From Endomychus coccineus (taxonomy: Eukaryota; Arthropoda; Insecta; Coleoptera; Endomychidae), in assembly GCA_958510875.1 (NCBI GenBank), contig CAUEHT010000002.1, forward strand, positions 1,550,001 through 1,614,000: a DNA stretch of 64,000 nucleotides. Direction: 5' to 3'. Both the position numbers and the translations under genes were made by a program. Position 1 is the stretch's first letter. The number at the start of each line of letters is the position of its first letter. Shown piece after piece: positions 32,661 to 42,545 of the stretch. The notes under the pieces were generated by a model. The model ran no database searches. It worked only from the letters and a program-made list of their open reading frames with translations, and was not told the DNA's origin.

Positions 32661-33120
32661 GGTATCCAGTCACCTTGGGCGGCCAGACAGAGAGCCTTAT
32701 CAAATGTAGGCAACCAGTCGTGCATGCGCGATATGCCCAGATAGGTATCGATAAGTACTGACCCTGTATTACCGGCCGGGTAGACGGTTAGGGCTCGCCT
32801 CTAACCTCTAGGTGTTACCGGGTATACGGCTAGGGTGTGGTCTCTGACCGCTAAGGGCCCTTCTGCTATGGTTGTAAGGTAGAGTCAATGGAGACCGAGT
32901 AGTGGTAATCAGCCTGTATATACAAGATCGTTCAAGGTAGACAGCAAGCAATATGTGAGGTTAGGGAGAACTTCAATGTAAAGCAGCATATAGGTATATT
33001 CGTGTGGCTGGTTAGATACGTTAGATAAGAGTTTCAGGTAGGGAAGGCATTATGTTAGATATATTTAAGAGTTTCAGTCAGTCAAAGAGGCATTATGTGT
33101 AAAGTTGTCGATAGAGCAAC
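32661..33120 (+). promoter_or_regulatory. MMP upstream region
   Basis: Shared in inverted form with 48,605-49,235. It contains two similar GGGTAKACGGYTAGGG segments and two copies of TATATTTAAGAG/TTTCAGTCAG-like sequence near 33,030-33,085. In the second copy these read TATATATAAGAGTTTCAG. They could be core promoter elements. The transcription start is not resolved. Confidence 0.45.
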
Positions 33121-34009
33121 ATGTTATTATTCATTCTATGCTTCGTCGGGGCCCAGGCGAACGAATATCTAGTAAAATATGGATATATGACGGAAAATTC
33201 CGACGGATTGAGTGAAACAGAGGATGCATTGAGAGTGTTTCAAGAATTCTATAGACTGCCAATAGACGGTACCCTAAATATTGAGACTTTGAAATTGATG
33301 GATACGAAAAGGTGCGGAGTGGCTGATGATCCTTCTCAATACAGAACAACATCCAAATGTTTGAAGTCGAAATTGACATGGAGATTCAGATTTGCCTCAA
33401 CTCAACTGCTTAGATTGACCACGGAGGTATTTGAAGTGTGGAGCAAATATTCGGGGTTGAACTTTGAATATACAGGTGGCAACACAGCCGATATACTCAT
33501 TTCGTATCAGAGAGGAATGCATCGTAGAGTTACGAACAATGAGGTGTGTTCAGGGTTGTTTGATGGAGCTGGAACGATTCTCGCTTCACTCGGATTTTCC
33601 AACAAGTGATGGGTCAACGGTCGAAATACATCTGGATCGAGATGAAATCTGGTGTGAAACAAAACCGAAGCCTGCTTATAACGAATCAAGTTTGTTTGCT
33701 GTACTATTACATGAAATCGGACATGCAATAGGATTAGCACATACAGGCGATAATGAGTCTGTAATGTTTGCATTTTACGGAGAGCCTGAAGACTTTTCTA
33801 ATATCACCCTGAGTAACGATGATATTTATGCTGTACAGAGCCTGTATAGAAAACCACCAACAACAACAACAACGACCAATAGGCCTGTGTCCCCAAAACC
33901 CACATCCACCACTACCACTACTACTACCACTACTACAACCAAACCACCCACCCCTCCAAGCTTCAACGATTTGATAGGTTATTTATTATTTTCATATTCG
34001 CTATTCTGA
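33121..34009 (+). pseudogene. Matrix metalloproteinase carried by the viral element, one frameshift
   Basis: Zinc endopeptidase of the matrixin family. ATG 33121 gives a short signal peptide (LLFILCFVGAQA) and a prodomain with a peptidoglycan-binding-like fold (EDALRVFQEFYRLP). The cysteine switch is KRCGVADDP with Cys65. The catalytic domain (LTWRFRF, HSDF-like region) has the zinc motif HEIGHAIGLAH at 33,710-33,742 with a Met-turn (ESVMF). A Thr/Pro linker (PPTTTTTTNRPVSP) and a short hydrophobic end follow. One extra base near 33,584 shifts the frame, and no other break is seen. The hemopexin domain is absent. Divergent placement from a CACGTG array and tail-to-tail placement with the capsid gene tie it to the virus. 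Confidence 0.85.
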
Positions 34010-34183
34010 ATGTGACAACTTTATCGGCTTCAACACTCGAGATAAGAGAGAATATTTACCGCAAACTGTCTTATAACCACTACTACATATTATAATAATT
34101 GAAAAGGTAACATAATAATCTGAATCACTTTTTTTGAGGAACATTATATGTAAACATGTAATAAAACAAAAGTACATTTATAT

Positions 34184-34429
34184 TTATTGATTAGACAGTA
34201 ACACAAATTTTTTGTTTCTAACTCTGAAGTGATATTTATAATTTAGATTACAATCCTGATGGGTTGATTCAAGGGACTGTACTTTACCAAACGGCTCGTT
34301 CATTATTGTGATGTCTTGCGGGAAAGTGAAAGAAATAAAATACCAAAAACAATAATAATAACAATTATTTAGAAAAATGCATTTTGATAGTACATCATTT
34401 AGAATTAAAATAATAACATTATGATTCAT
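34184..34429 (-). CDS. Small ORF after the capsid gene, minus copy
   Basis: 81 residues starting MNHNVIILILNDVLSKCIF, with a tail EPFGKVQSLESTHQDC and NLNYKYHFRVRNKKF. It begins 7 bases after the capsid stop. The first 20 residues are conserved in the plus-strand copy. The start could be a continuation of the capsid transcript. Function unknown. An AATAAA on the minus strand near 34,180 may end the capsid transcript. Confidence 0.35.
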   Translation of the reverse strand: MNHNVIILILNDVLSKCIFLNNCYYYCFWYFISFTFPQDITIMNEPFGKVQSLESTHQDCNLNYKYHFRVRNKKFVLLSNQ

Positions 34430-34435
34430 GGTTCT

Positions 34436-35638
34436 TCACACTAAACTCCGAACTGATCCTGTAATTGGAGAAAACTCCATTATACGATCGTTAATGATGA
34501 TGCAATAAGCTCTGGTGTTTTTGGGGAAATTCAGGAAACTTCCCATCTCTAGTTTGACGTCAACTGTTGATAACTTTATAGCATCGTTTTGTTTTGAACT
34601 GTCAATCACAAAAATTGCTCTATTCTTGAATGCTATATAATCTAACATGGGTTCGCTTATTATTTATTTTGAAAATGATTTCTGGAAATCATAGTACATC
34701 TGGTATGCTTCCACGTATTGCTGGTCGGTGAAACTCAATTTCATTGCTTCATATGGATAACACTCTGAATTCAAGTATAATTTTACATTTAGCAAGTTTA
34801 TATTATCGAAATATGCACTGTGCTTAACAGGATTATTTTTTCGATCAGTTTGGAAAGCTAGAATCACATATCTGGGACGTTCCAAATTCATTGATGTTTT
34901 AACAGCCCAAATGTCGCGAGTGCTCTCCTTCATCAACGGATTTTCATGCAGATCCCAACTACGGAATGGAATCAAAATAGGTTTCTCAGCACTCAAATTC
35001 TCCAACATTTGAAATTTAACTTGATCACTTGGAAACACATGTCGCACTTTTAATGCTATCGTCTTCACATTTATTTTAGCCGTTTTCGTACCTGTGCTAT
35101 TACTATAGCAATCGTTATCGGTCCTAGACCTTATCAAGCGCAGCTTATGTTTTCCACTCAAAACTTTGTTATAGTCAATGAATAGGCCTAGTAGAAAATT
35201 CAACGGTATCCATAAATTGATTTTATTATTGTAGACTGAACTCAATGCATCCTTAAATGATCATCCAGGAATAGCTAGAGGTATAGATTCATGTTTGGCA
35301 TATGTTAGATAAGCTCTGATGGTGCTGACAATACCAGGATCACGTACTTCGTCTATCTCTTTTCCATTCAATTCATAACTGATATATTCGAAGAGAAACG
35401 CTCCGAAATTATTCGTTAGTTTACATTCACCATCACCACTTGCTTCTGGCTGGAATTCTGCCTCGATGAATGAAGCAGACGAGGCCAAATCTACCAACAC
35501 ATCTTGTTGATTGATCAATATCTCAATTTCATCGCTGTTGCCAAAAGATGTTGTGTGAGGATAGTAGGTATGAGTTTCTTCCCGGATGATGTCTTCAATG
35601 AAGTTTGGCTCGTTGAATATTTGAAGTTTTTCCGACAT
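34436..35638 (-). pseudogene. Major capsid protein (double jelly-roll type), minus copy
   Basis: ATG 35638 (MSEKLQIFNEPNFIEDI) is placed 29 bases after a TATAAA. The reading frame is intact for about 400 residues apart from two in-frame stops: TGA at 35,261-35,263 where copy B has Trp, and TAA at 34,664-34,666. No frameshift is needed, so this is the best-kept capsid gene here. Motifs: DEIEILINQQDVLVDLASSA, RDPGIVSTIRAYLTYA, NLWIPLNFLLGLFIDYN, NTRAYCIIINDRIMEFSPIT. Confidence 0.82.
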
Positions 35639-35860
35639 TGTAACCAAGGGACTTCAAAAAATTTATATTTTCCAATGACAATGATGCAGAAGCAACCTTC
35701 TCCCTCGAGCTCGTTGTAGATAATGACTGATGACCACTATGGAGATGTCTTTTAATGCTAAAATCCAAACCCATGTTCTCAAGTGATGGCTACTGCAACA
35801 ACAACCTTCTCAGTTGAATTCCCTCCATATAATGAGTGGTGGTGAGTACTGGATTATTAT

Positions 35861-36604
35861 TTATTGTTGTGAGCCATATTCCCTAGCGATCTTTTTCAAT
35901 TCCAATCGTATAATAATTTCTTCTCCACGAAAATTTACCGGTTCCCAATTCTGATCTAAAATATTCAGCGTGATGTTATCGAAGGACGTCTTGCTGATGA
36001 CCGGTAGATAAATAAGATTCTTCGGCTCTATATCAATGGAAAACCCAGGTGATACAAGAGGTGAGAACTCATATATCGTATGAGGTATCTTATTGTTATA
36101 ATATGCTCCTGCGGTTAAGTTACACTCCACTCGTATAGCTTGAACTTTGATTATGTTTATAAGTCGATCAGATACGTGTAGTTCACGAGATGTCAATTTC
36201 TCTTTGCTGAATCCCAACAGTTCGCTTATACTATCTTTAGGAATAAAATTCACTTCAAAATCACTCTTCAGCTCTGTGTGTAGAGTGTTGTTGTTGGATT
36301 TTATTGATAATTTCCGGTCACGCTCTTCTTGCTTCACTCCTATCCCACAAACTGCACTTTGTATTAAATCTTCGATGTCTGTCAACTCGTAGGACCCCGT
36401 AGGTATAGTTACTACTTCTTCCTCACCCTGCACATCTTCATAATAAAATTTATTAAAACCTTCTTCAATGTTCGGGATGCTATTGTACGTATGCAAACCA
36501 AAAAGTGCGATAGAATAATATGAATGAGGATCTAGTTCTATAGGTGGGTGAAAATCTACAGATAAGCGGAAGCTCTTACCCGTGGTAGTGAACGTCTGAG
36601 ACAT
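35861..36604 (-). CDS. Penton-like minor capsid protein, intact
   Basis: A 247-residue open frame with no break seen. I place the start at ATG 36604 (MSQTFTTTGKSFRLSVDFHP) because TATATAAA (36,640) and TCAAT (A at 36,608) stand 32 bases apart and 4 bases ahead of it. An upstream in-frame ATG (36,622) and a further alternative start (36,628) would lie before the predicted transcript. It has beta-rich text (PIELDPHSYYSIALFGLHTY, IPNIEEGFNKFYYED, GFSIDIEPKNLIYLPVI). Its position between the PLA2 gene and the major capsid gene matches the single jelly-roll penton of Polinton-like viruses. It is the most intact viral gene here. Confidence 0.78.
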   Translation of the reverse strand: MSQTFTTTGKSFRLSVDFHPPIELDPHSYYSIALFGLHTYNSIPNIEEGFNKFYYEDVQGEEEVVTIPTGSYELTDIEDLIQSAVCGIGVKQEERDRKLSIKSNNNTLHTELKSDFEVNFIPKDSISELLGFSKEKLTSRELHVSDRLINIIKVQAIRVECNLTAGAYYNNKIPHTIYEFSPLVSPGFSIDIEPKNLIYLPVISKTSFDNITLNILDQNWEPVNFRGEEIIIRLELKKIAREYGSQQ

Positions 36605-36640
36605 GATTGATGAAAACTTCATCAACAATCTATTTATATA
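36605..36640 (-). promoter_or_regulatory. TATA plus initiator, penton-like gene
   Basis: On the minus strand TATATAAA starts at 36,640 and TCAAT has its A at 36,608: spacing 32, leader about 4 nt. Confidence 0.6.
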
Positions 36641-36886
36641 CTAATAAAACGCAATGTTAGTCGACCACAACTGAAGAGTTAGAGAGGAATTCCAAATATA
36701 ACTGGCTACAATTATAAGTGTTATATTGCATGAAATATCGTGTTGACTGCAGGCTTTATCGAATGACTTGATACCTTGGATCTCCTCAACCGTTCTTCTA
36801 GTTTTGCCCCTGGTATTGATATGAAGTTCAAACGGGAGCTTGTTTATAAGCGTATTGAGAACACCTTCTCCTACGTACGCTTCCAT
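36641..36886 (-). pseudogene. PLA2-domain protein, minus copy (internally deleted)
   Basis: It starts MEAYVGEGVLNTLINKLPFE like copy B. The calcium loop is destroyed by an indel (INTRGKTRRTVEEIQG). The catalytic stretch survives as DKACSQHDI. After it the sequence degenerates, and the basic C-terminal tail is missing. The deletion ends at the penton promoter. Confidence 0.75.
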
Positions 36887-37029
36887 ACAGACTGATGAGA
36901 ATTCAAGATTGCACTGTTATTTGGAGAGGGGAGGGGGAAAGACCAAAGATCACAAAATAATATTTTTTTTTAATTAATTTTCTCAATACAAAAATGTTGG
37001 TACAACCTCAAAAATATTTTTAAATATCT

Positions 37030-37212
37030 CAATCTTGACTCTTGATTCATCGTCCTAGTCGTATTGCATATTCCTGGGTTTACGTCTTTCAACCTATATT
37101 GAAGTCCCTTATGATTGTTCTGCGTCGTTTGAAATTCTTCCTACTCGGCTTATGAAGCTCATGCATAACTTGCTCTCTACTCATCTTGTCAATGTGGAAA
37201 TCTAGTGTAGAA
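37030..37212 (-). pseudogene. Integrase remnant, minus copy
   Basis: Only the N-terminal basic segment remains (MSREQVMHELHKPSRKNFK, then RRTII), followed by a stop. The catalytic core and chromodomain found in copy B are deleted. Intergenic sequence matching 27,210-27,300 follows directly. Confidence 0.72.
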
Positions 37213-37219
37213 TTAATTT

Positions 37220-37853
37220 TTTGGGTATATTCACAGGATTTGGAGATATACGTTTCACAGAGCCCTGCTTTGTTGTTGTGGATGATGAAGGTCTCTTCTT
37301 AGAAGGTTCCACAGATGTCATCCGTCGTTCTAACGCCTCCACTTTACTAGTAATGTCATTTAGACGCATGTTCATACTGTTAAATGTGTTATTGATCTCT
37401 TAAAATTCATTTCTGTTTTCCCTCACACTATCACTGATTGTTTTATACTCTGATTTTATATAGATCCCCATTTCATTATATTTATTCTGAATGTCCATCA
37501 GATGTTTATTAATGTTTAGAATAACCTTCTCATTCGTTAATTCATGTTCATCCAGATCCTTGTTGATATCTTTGATCAAATTATCAACCCTAACATTAAA
37601 GGTATCTTTAAGACTGGTTTCCGTTTCCAGATTCAGTTTTTTGTGTTAATTTATCAACATACACTTTATTTGCAACATCTCCATCATCATTTGGTGATTT
37701 TACGTTGCACAATCTACGATTTTCCATATCATAACTTCCATCGCTCGTTAGGAATAATCCTTGTCCGTGAACTTGTTTGAAATTATTATTAAATACATTT
37801 GTATCATATATCCACATGGAAGAGGAGGCTCTGCCAAACTTATCCATTGAAAC
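37220..37853 (-). pseudogene. Fibre-like coiled-coil protein, minus copy
   Basis: The best copy of this gene. The start MVSMDKFGRASSSMWIYDTN and KQVHGQGLFLTSDGSYDMEN lead to RRLCNVKSPNDDGDVANKVY, the fibre-neck-like repeat. A shift near 37,625 leads to a long coiled coil (VRVDNLIKDINKDLDEHELT, VILNINKHLMDIQNKYNEMG, ALERRMTSV) and a basic Ser/Thr tail ending about 37,225. There is one stop near 37,400. The total is about 210 residues. Confidence 0.68.
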
Positions 37854-37893
37854 CATCTTTAAAACTGTGATGAATTTGTCTTACACCTGGTTT

Positions 37894-38312
37894 TTATTCA
37901 ATTACCCCTGCCTCTATCAATTCTTCTATTATAGAGATTATCTCGTTATTGTTACCGGCATGCGAGGATGCAACAAGAAGTCTCAGTCTATCCACAATTT
38001 CGTTAACGTCATCCCTATAAACATATTCGATAGGTTTCTCGTTATATTCAAGCATATCATTTTTGATATATGCACTTCCAGTGTATGTTTTGGCTCTGGG
38101 TCTTTTCATGGAATTAATCAAAGGTTTCAGTATATGTTTGTATTTTACTGTGTATCTTATTCGATCAGCTGAATCGTTATTACGTCTATGGGGACTAGTC
38201 ATTTCCATCATTTGACTGTAATTTTTCCCATCTTCCACAGTGTAAGTATCAGGTAGAACATCTCTGTAAAATATCAAATTATACAGTCCTGTGGTACCCT
38301 TGAACGGAGTAC
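37894..38312 (-). pseudogene. DUF8207-like protein, C-terminal part left of the Gypsy insertion
   Basis: Open from the Gypsy target site: GTPFKGTTGLYNLIFYRDVL, DTYTVEDGKNYSQMMEMT, YVYRDDVNEIVDRLRLLVAS, EIISIIEELIEAGVIE. The N-terminal part of the same gene lies beyond the insertion at 44,296-44,874. The insertion falls in the codons of the conserved IIIKGT segment. Confidence 0.85.
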
Positions 38313-38316
38313 CCTT

Positions 38317-38800
38317 TGTGGGGATCAGATCTTAAGTTGGGCGGTTAGCCCTAAGCTGACCCGTGGTCCTGGTGTGGGTATAGGGAATAGAAAACACATT
38401 ACTTTACAAAAGGGTTACACTTTACTTCAACTTAGAGTTCGACGCCATTATAGCTCAATGTCTTACTCTATACTCATTACAATAATTACAAGTATGGATT
38501 ATTCACAATACCATCCATCCGCATCAATGATGTATGAATATACTATATATTATTCTTAATGCTCTACCTAATTATATATGTTATGTCATTACTGTTTATT
38601 GTTGTTGTTCTACTAAACTAGCCTAGAATGTCGAGGTATCTGTGCCAACCAAAATGTTTAATATATTGACGTAATGCTTGGTGGCCGAGATCCGAGATCT
38701 AAACATATACTTACATACCATTCAATATAAATAAGGTCATCTTCTATAATTCCGGGATTCTAGGTAAACTCGTATAGGGATGGAAGATTCCTATACTACA
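38317..38800 (-). repeat. 3' LTR of Gypsy element 2
   Basis: 484 bp. On the minus strand it begins TGTAGTATAGGAATC and ends GATCCCCACA. Confidence 0.92.
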
Positions 38801-38900
38801 CCTCCCTAAGCGGGGTAAAAAAATGTTCAATTGACAGATTTAACATTTTTTTCCCATTGACGTACCTTATTTTTATTTTACAAACAACAGTTTTCCTTAT

Positions 38901-41900
38901 CTAATCATGGTACAGTTTTAGTCTATTTTTATGTATTTCCACTTGATTGTTTCCTACTTTTATCACTACATTGGGGTTCCTTTCTTCCGTAATCACGAAA
39001 GGACCCTTGTATAATTGTTCAAGTTTATTTTTCGGAACACTTTTCACTAATACCTTATCACCTATCTTAAAATTAACTATATTACAATTTTCCCTAGATT
39101 TTTGCACACGTTCCAGTTTCGATATTATCAGATTATCCCTAGCTTCCTTACATGCTTGTTGGAGTCGATACTTCAACTCAACCGGATAATTCTCGAAGTT
39201 GTACACGGGTTCTACCTGTTCCGTTATGTTGGAAGGTAAATTACACGATTTCCCGAACACTAGGTCGTGCGGTTTGTACTTCGTTCCCGTATGAACTGTG
39301 TTGTTGTATGCAAAAGTCCAAAATGGTACCCATTCGGTCCATGAATCTTTAAATTTTGCCACTTGAATTCTTAAATACGCGCCTAGGTGCTTATGAGAAT
39401 TTTCGAGGGCTCCCATCGTTTCATGATGGTAAGCTGTTGAATTTAGCTGTTTTATTCCTAACACATTACAAGATTGCTTGAACACTTCCGACAAAAATTC
39501 TGTACCCTGGTCGTGGGCTATTTCCCTGGGAATCCCATACCTTAGTACAAAATTAGTGACGAATGCTTTTGCAACTGTGCTAGCTTCTTTATTAGGTATT
39601 GGATAAGCTTCGACAAATTTACTTAATTCACATTGAAGAGTAAGTATATATCGATCGTCACCGATTTCGTTGCCTATCGGACCTACTAAATCAAGAAACA
39701 CCTTCTCAAAAGACGCTGATGCTGTGGTAGTCACTGTTAGTGGTTCTTTGGTAGGTCTAGAGTGTTTATATCGCTGACAATCGTCACAGCGTTTTACAAA
39801 CTTCTCTATATCTGACTTTAGACCTGACCAAGTATATTTTGATTTTATGTTATTGAACATGCGGTTTATACCTGCGTGTCCTCCTGTTTTTAATGTATGA
39901 AAATCATTTAAGATTAATTGTCTACATTCATTTTCATTAATTGTTAATACGTCTGGTATAACATTTATTTTTAATCCTATTACAAAACCGGCGGATTTTA
40001 TTTCTATGATTTCTTTATTCAGCGCGCTTATTAATTCCTTGTTTTTGGAATTTTTCATGATGCATATTTCAGCAATATTGAAATCCTTACATAAATTTTC
40101 TACACTTCTCAACAATGCCCTTAGGTACAATGCCGATCGAAATTTTAGTTTTATGTAAATCAATTTTCTTTCTTCATCATAATATAATGAATTGTTAAAA
40201 TTTTTGTCTAGACATTTTTCCTTGTTTAATTCATCAAATTCTTCCTCAGATAACACTTCTAGTAACACACAATCGGTAGGACGTTTTATAAGTTCGACTA
40301 CTCCCGGATGGCCAATCCTATTAGTGTCGTGATCGTTCTTATTAATTTGTCCTTCCTTTTCTGCTTTTACCTTTTGTGCTCTTGTGATTGCAAATATTTT
40401 CTCCGATGTTTTATTACACATCGTCTTAAGTTCTGATGATTCAATACGAATCCTTGATAAAGCATCGGCTGTAACATTATCCGTGCCTTTTATATAATTT
40501 ATAGTAAAATCATACTCTTCTAGAGTCAGTCTAAATTTTGTCAATCTACTAGATGGGTTTGTCATGCCAAAAAGATATACCAGCGGTCTGTGATCAGTGT
40601 ATATATCAAAGGTTCGACCATATAGATAGGGTCTGAAATGCTTTACGGCCCAAACTATTGCCAAAAGTTCTTTTTCGATTGTGCAATAATTTTGTTCTGC
40701 CTTGTTCAATGTTCTGCTGGCATATGCGACAGGTCGGTCATCACTGTTGGATAACACCGTTCCTATAGAATATCCCGATGCGTCACATTTCAAAATGAAT
40801 TTATTTTCCTTTTCAAAATTTGGGTATTGCAGGATTGGTGTGCTCATGAGAGCTAGTTTCAGAGTTTCGAAAGAATTTTGACACTTATCGTCCCAATTGA
40901 AAGATGCATTTTTTCTTGCTAATTGATTTAAAGGATTTGCGATTTTTGCGAAATTTGGAATAAATTTCCGATAGTAATTTGCGAAAGCTACAAAACGCTT
41001 TGCATCTCCGGCGTCCTTTGGAACCGGATATTGCTTAATAACTTCAATCTTTTCCGGATCGGGTGATATCCCGTCCGCGGAAATTAAATGACCTAAATAT
41101 AAAATTTCTTTCTTTAAAAATTCGCATTTGCTTGGATTTAATTTCAAATTTACATCTTTTAATCGTTGTAAAATTTTCACGAGATTTACGTTGTGTGTCG
41201 TCAAATCTTTGCCAAAAACTATAAGATCGTCCAAATATATGAAACACGATTCATAATTTAATCCTGTCATAGCCATTGTCATGACTCTGGAAAATACACT
41301 TGGGCTTATCTTTAATCCCATTGGTAGCCTTGTTAGCTGATATTGACCTCTGTCCGTAGTGAAAGCGGTGCATTTCCTGCTTTCCGTATCTAATTCCACC
41401 TGGTAATATCCTTGTGACAAATCCAAATGTGAAAAATATACTACTCCTGATAATGAATCTAGAATTTCTGATATTGAGGGAAGTGGAAACCTATCATCTT
41501 CTATCTGTTTATCGAGTAAACGATAGTCTATTACTACTCTCCACTTTTTTTCTCCATTTTTGTCTACTTGCTTCTTTGGTACAATTAGAAGCGGGGAAGA
41601 CCATTCAGATATGGTTTCCTCAATTATGCCATCTTGCAGCATCTTATCTATGTGCTTATGAATTTCATCTTTCTGTGCGATTGGCAACCTATACGGTCTC
41701 ACGAATACTGGACTAGAGTCCTTATTCAGATGAATTCCTTGTTTTGTGATATTTGTTACCGTGAGAGGGTCGTTTTCTAAATGAAAAACATCGGCATATT
41801 TTGCACAGATTTTTTCAATAGTCGTTTTTTCCTCTCCGTGTAACGTGTCCAAATTTACTTTTTCTAAAAGTTTCTCTACTCGCTCAACTGTCATGTAATC

Positions 41901-42056
41901 TTTTTTGAATTTACATACATTATAATTTGATAATCTATCAGTAGTAGGGGTAAAATTCCTAATTTTCACTTCTCTTTCATTCGAATTTAAAATACGTACA
42001 GGAACTTGACCTTGTACTGGTTTTACTATTGTGCCTGCAATAAAACACCGTTGCAT
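38901..42056 (-). CDS. pol: Gypsy 2 Pol: reverse transcriptase, RNase H, integrase
   Basis: A 1,051-residue intact polyprotein. The RT palm shows FSHLDLSQGYYQVEL and the active site CFIYLDDLIVFG (about residue 275). RNase H shows ILKCDASGYSIG, EKELLAIVWAVKHFRPYL and YTDHRPLVY. The integrase zinc finger is HAGINRMFNNIKSKYTW with CDDCQRYKH. The DDE core is VFLDLVGPIG, IAHDQGTEFLSEVF and TMGALENSHKH. It overlaps the protease frame by 31 bases in another frame, so it is probably made by frameshifting or from a joined transcript. It may still encode active enzymes. Confidence 0.93.
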   Translation of the reverse strand: MQRCFIAGTIVKPVQGQVPVRILNSNEREVKIRNFTPTTDRLSNYNVCKFKKDYMTVERVEKLLEKVNLDTLHGEEKTTIEKICAKYADVFHLENDPLTVTNITKQGIHLNKDSSPVFVRPYRLPIAQKDEIHKHIDKMLQDGIIEETISEWSSPLLIVPKKQVDKNGEKKWRVVIDYRLLDKQIEDDRFPLPSISEILDSLSGVVYFSHLDLSQGYYQVELDTESRKCTAFTTDRGQYQLTRLPMGLKISPSVFSRVMTMAMTGLNYESCFIYLDDLIVFGKDLTTHNVNLVKILQRLKDVNLKLNPSKCEFLKKEILYLGHLISADGISPDPEKIEVIKQYPVPKDAGDAKRFVAFANYYRKFIPNFAKIANPLNQLARKNASFNWDDKCQNSFETLKLALMSTPILQYPNFEKENKFILKCDASGYSIGTVLSNSDDRPVAYASRTLNKAEQNYCTIEKELLAIVWAVKHFRPYLYGRTFDIYTDHRPLVYLFGMTNPSSRLTKFRLTLEEYDFTINYIKGTDNVTADALSRIRIESSELKTMCNKTSEKIFAITRAQKVKAEKEGQINKNDHDTNRIGHPGVVELIKRPTDCVLLEVLSEEEFDELNKEKCLDKNFNNSLYYDEERKLIYIKLKFRSALYLRALLRSVENLCKDFNIAEICIMKNSKNKELISALNKEIIEIKSAGFVIGLKINVIPDVLTINENECRQLILNDFHTLKTGGHAGINRMFNNIKSKYTWSGLKSDIEKFVKRCDDCQRYKHSRPTKEPLTVTTTASASFEKVFLDLVGPIGNEIGDDRYILTLQCELSKFVEAYPIPNKEASTVAKAFVTNFVLRYGIPREIAHDQGTEFLSEVFKQSCNVLGIKQLNSTAYHHETMGALENSHKHLGAYLRIQVAKFKDSWTEWVPFWTFAYNNTVHTGTKYKPHDLVFGKSCNLPSNITEQVEPVYNFENYPVELKYRLQQACKEARDNLIISKLERVQKSRENCNIVNFKIGDKVLVKSVPKNKLEQLYKGPFVITEERNPNVVIKVGNNQVEIHKNRLKLYHD

Positions 42057-42544
42057 ATTTCCTCATTCAAAACGATGCATTCTTCGCTCTCATTTACGTC
42101 GAAATATCGTACAATTTCACACCTTGCAGGAATTGTTGTATAACATTCACACCTTGAATGAATTGACATTGAAATTTTTTCATTATTCAGCATAAAGGAA
42201 AACGTAAAAGTTTCATAATTTATAATTGCTTTATGTTTTAAAAAGAAATTTGACCCCAGTATTCCTTGAATTCCGTTAGTAAATTGATTTAAAACTATAA
42301 ATTCTTGTTCAAAAGCTATGTTGTTTACTTTTAAATTTATGTTGACGGAGCCTTGTGACATTACGGAACTAGCGATTCCTTGTATGTTTACTTTTTTGTT
42401 TTCGTTTATCCTCTCTGAATTTTGAATAACTTCCTTGAAAATGACACTGACTGAAGATCCTGTGTCGATAAGAAAATTTAATTCATTCATTCCATATTTC
42501 ATTTTCACACAATTCATTCCATTCGTACTTAGATTTTCATTCAC
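42026..42544 (-). CDS. Gypsy 2 protease frame
   Basis: 172 residues with the aspartic protease site NFLIDTGSSVSVIF and a second-lobe-like GIQGILGSNFFLKH. It starts 1 base from the gag stop in a different frame and overlaps pol. It would process Gag-Pol in the particle. Confidence 0.88.
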   Translation of the reverse strand: MNENLSTNGMNCVKMKYGMNELNFLIDTGSSVSVIFKEVIQNSERINENKKVNIQGIASSVMSQGSVNINLKVNNIAFEQEFIVLNQFTNGIQGILGSNFFLKHKAIINYETFTFSFMLNNEKISMSIHSRCECYTTIPARCEIVRYFDVNESEECIVLNEEICNGVLLQAQ

Positions 42545-42545
42545 T

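Noticed and set aside
33121..34009. MMP as an ordinary host gene
   Set aside because: No introns, and two copies with the same viral terminal array and upstream region, placed against viral genes. A host origin of the captured gene remains possible.
38374..38559. A 61-residue frame repeated at 43,865-44,050
   Set aside because: It lies within the Gypsy LTR and appears twice only because the LTR does.
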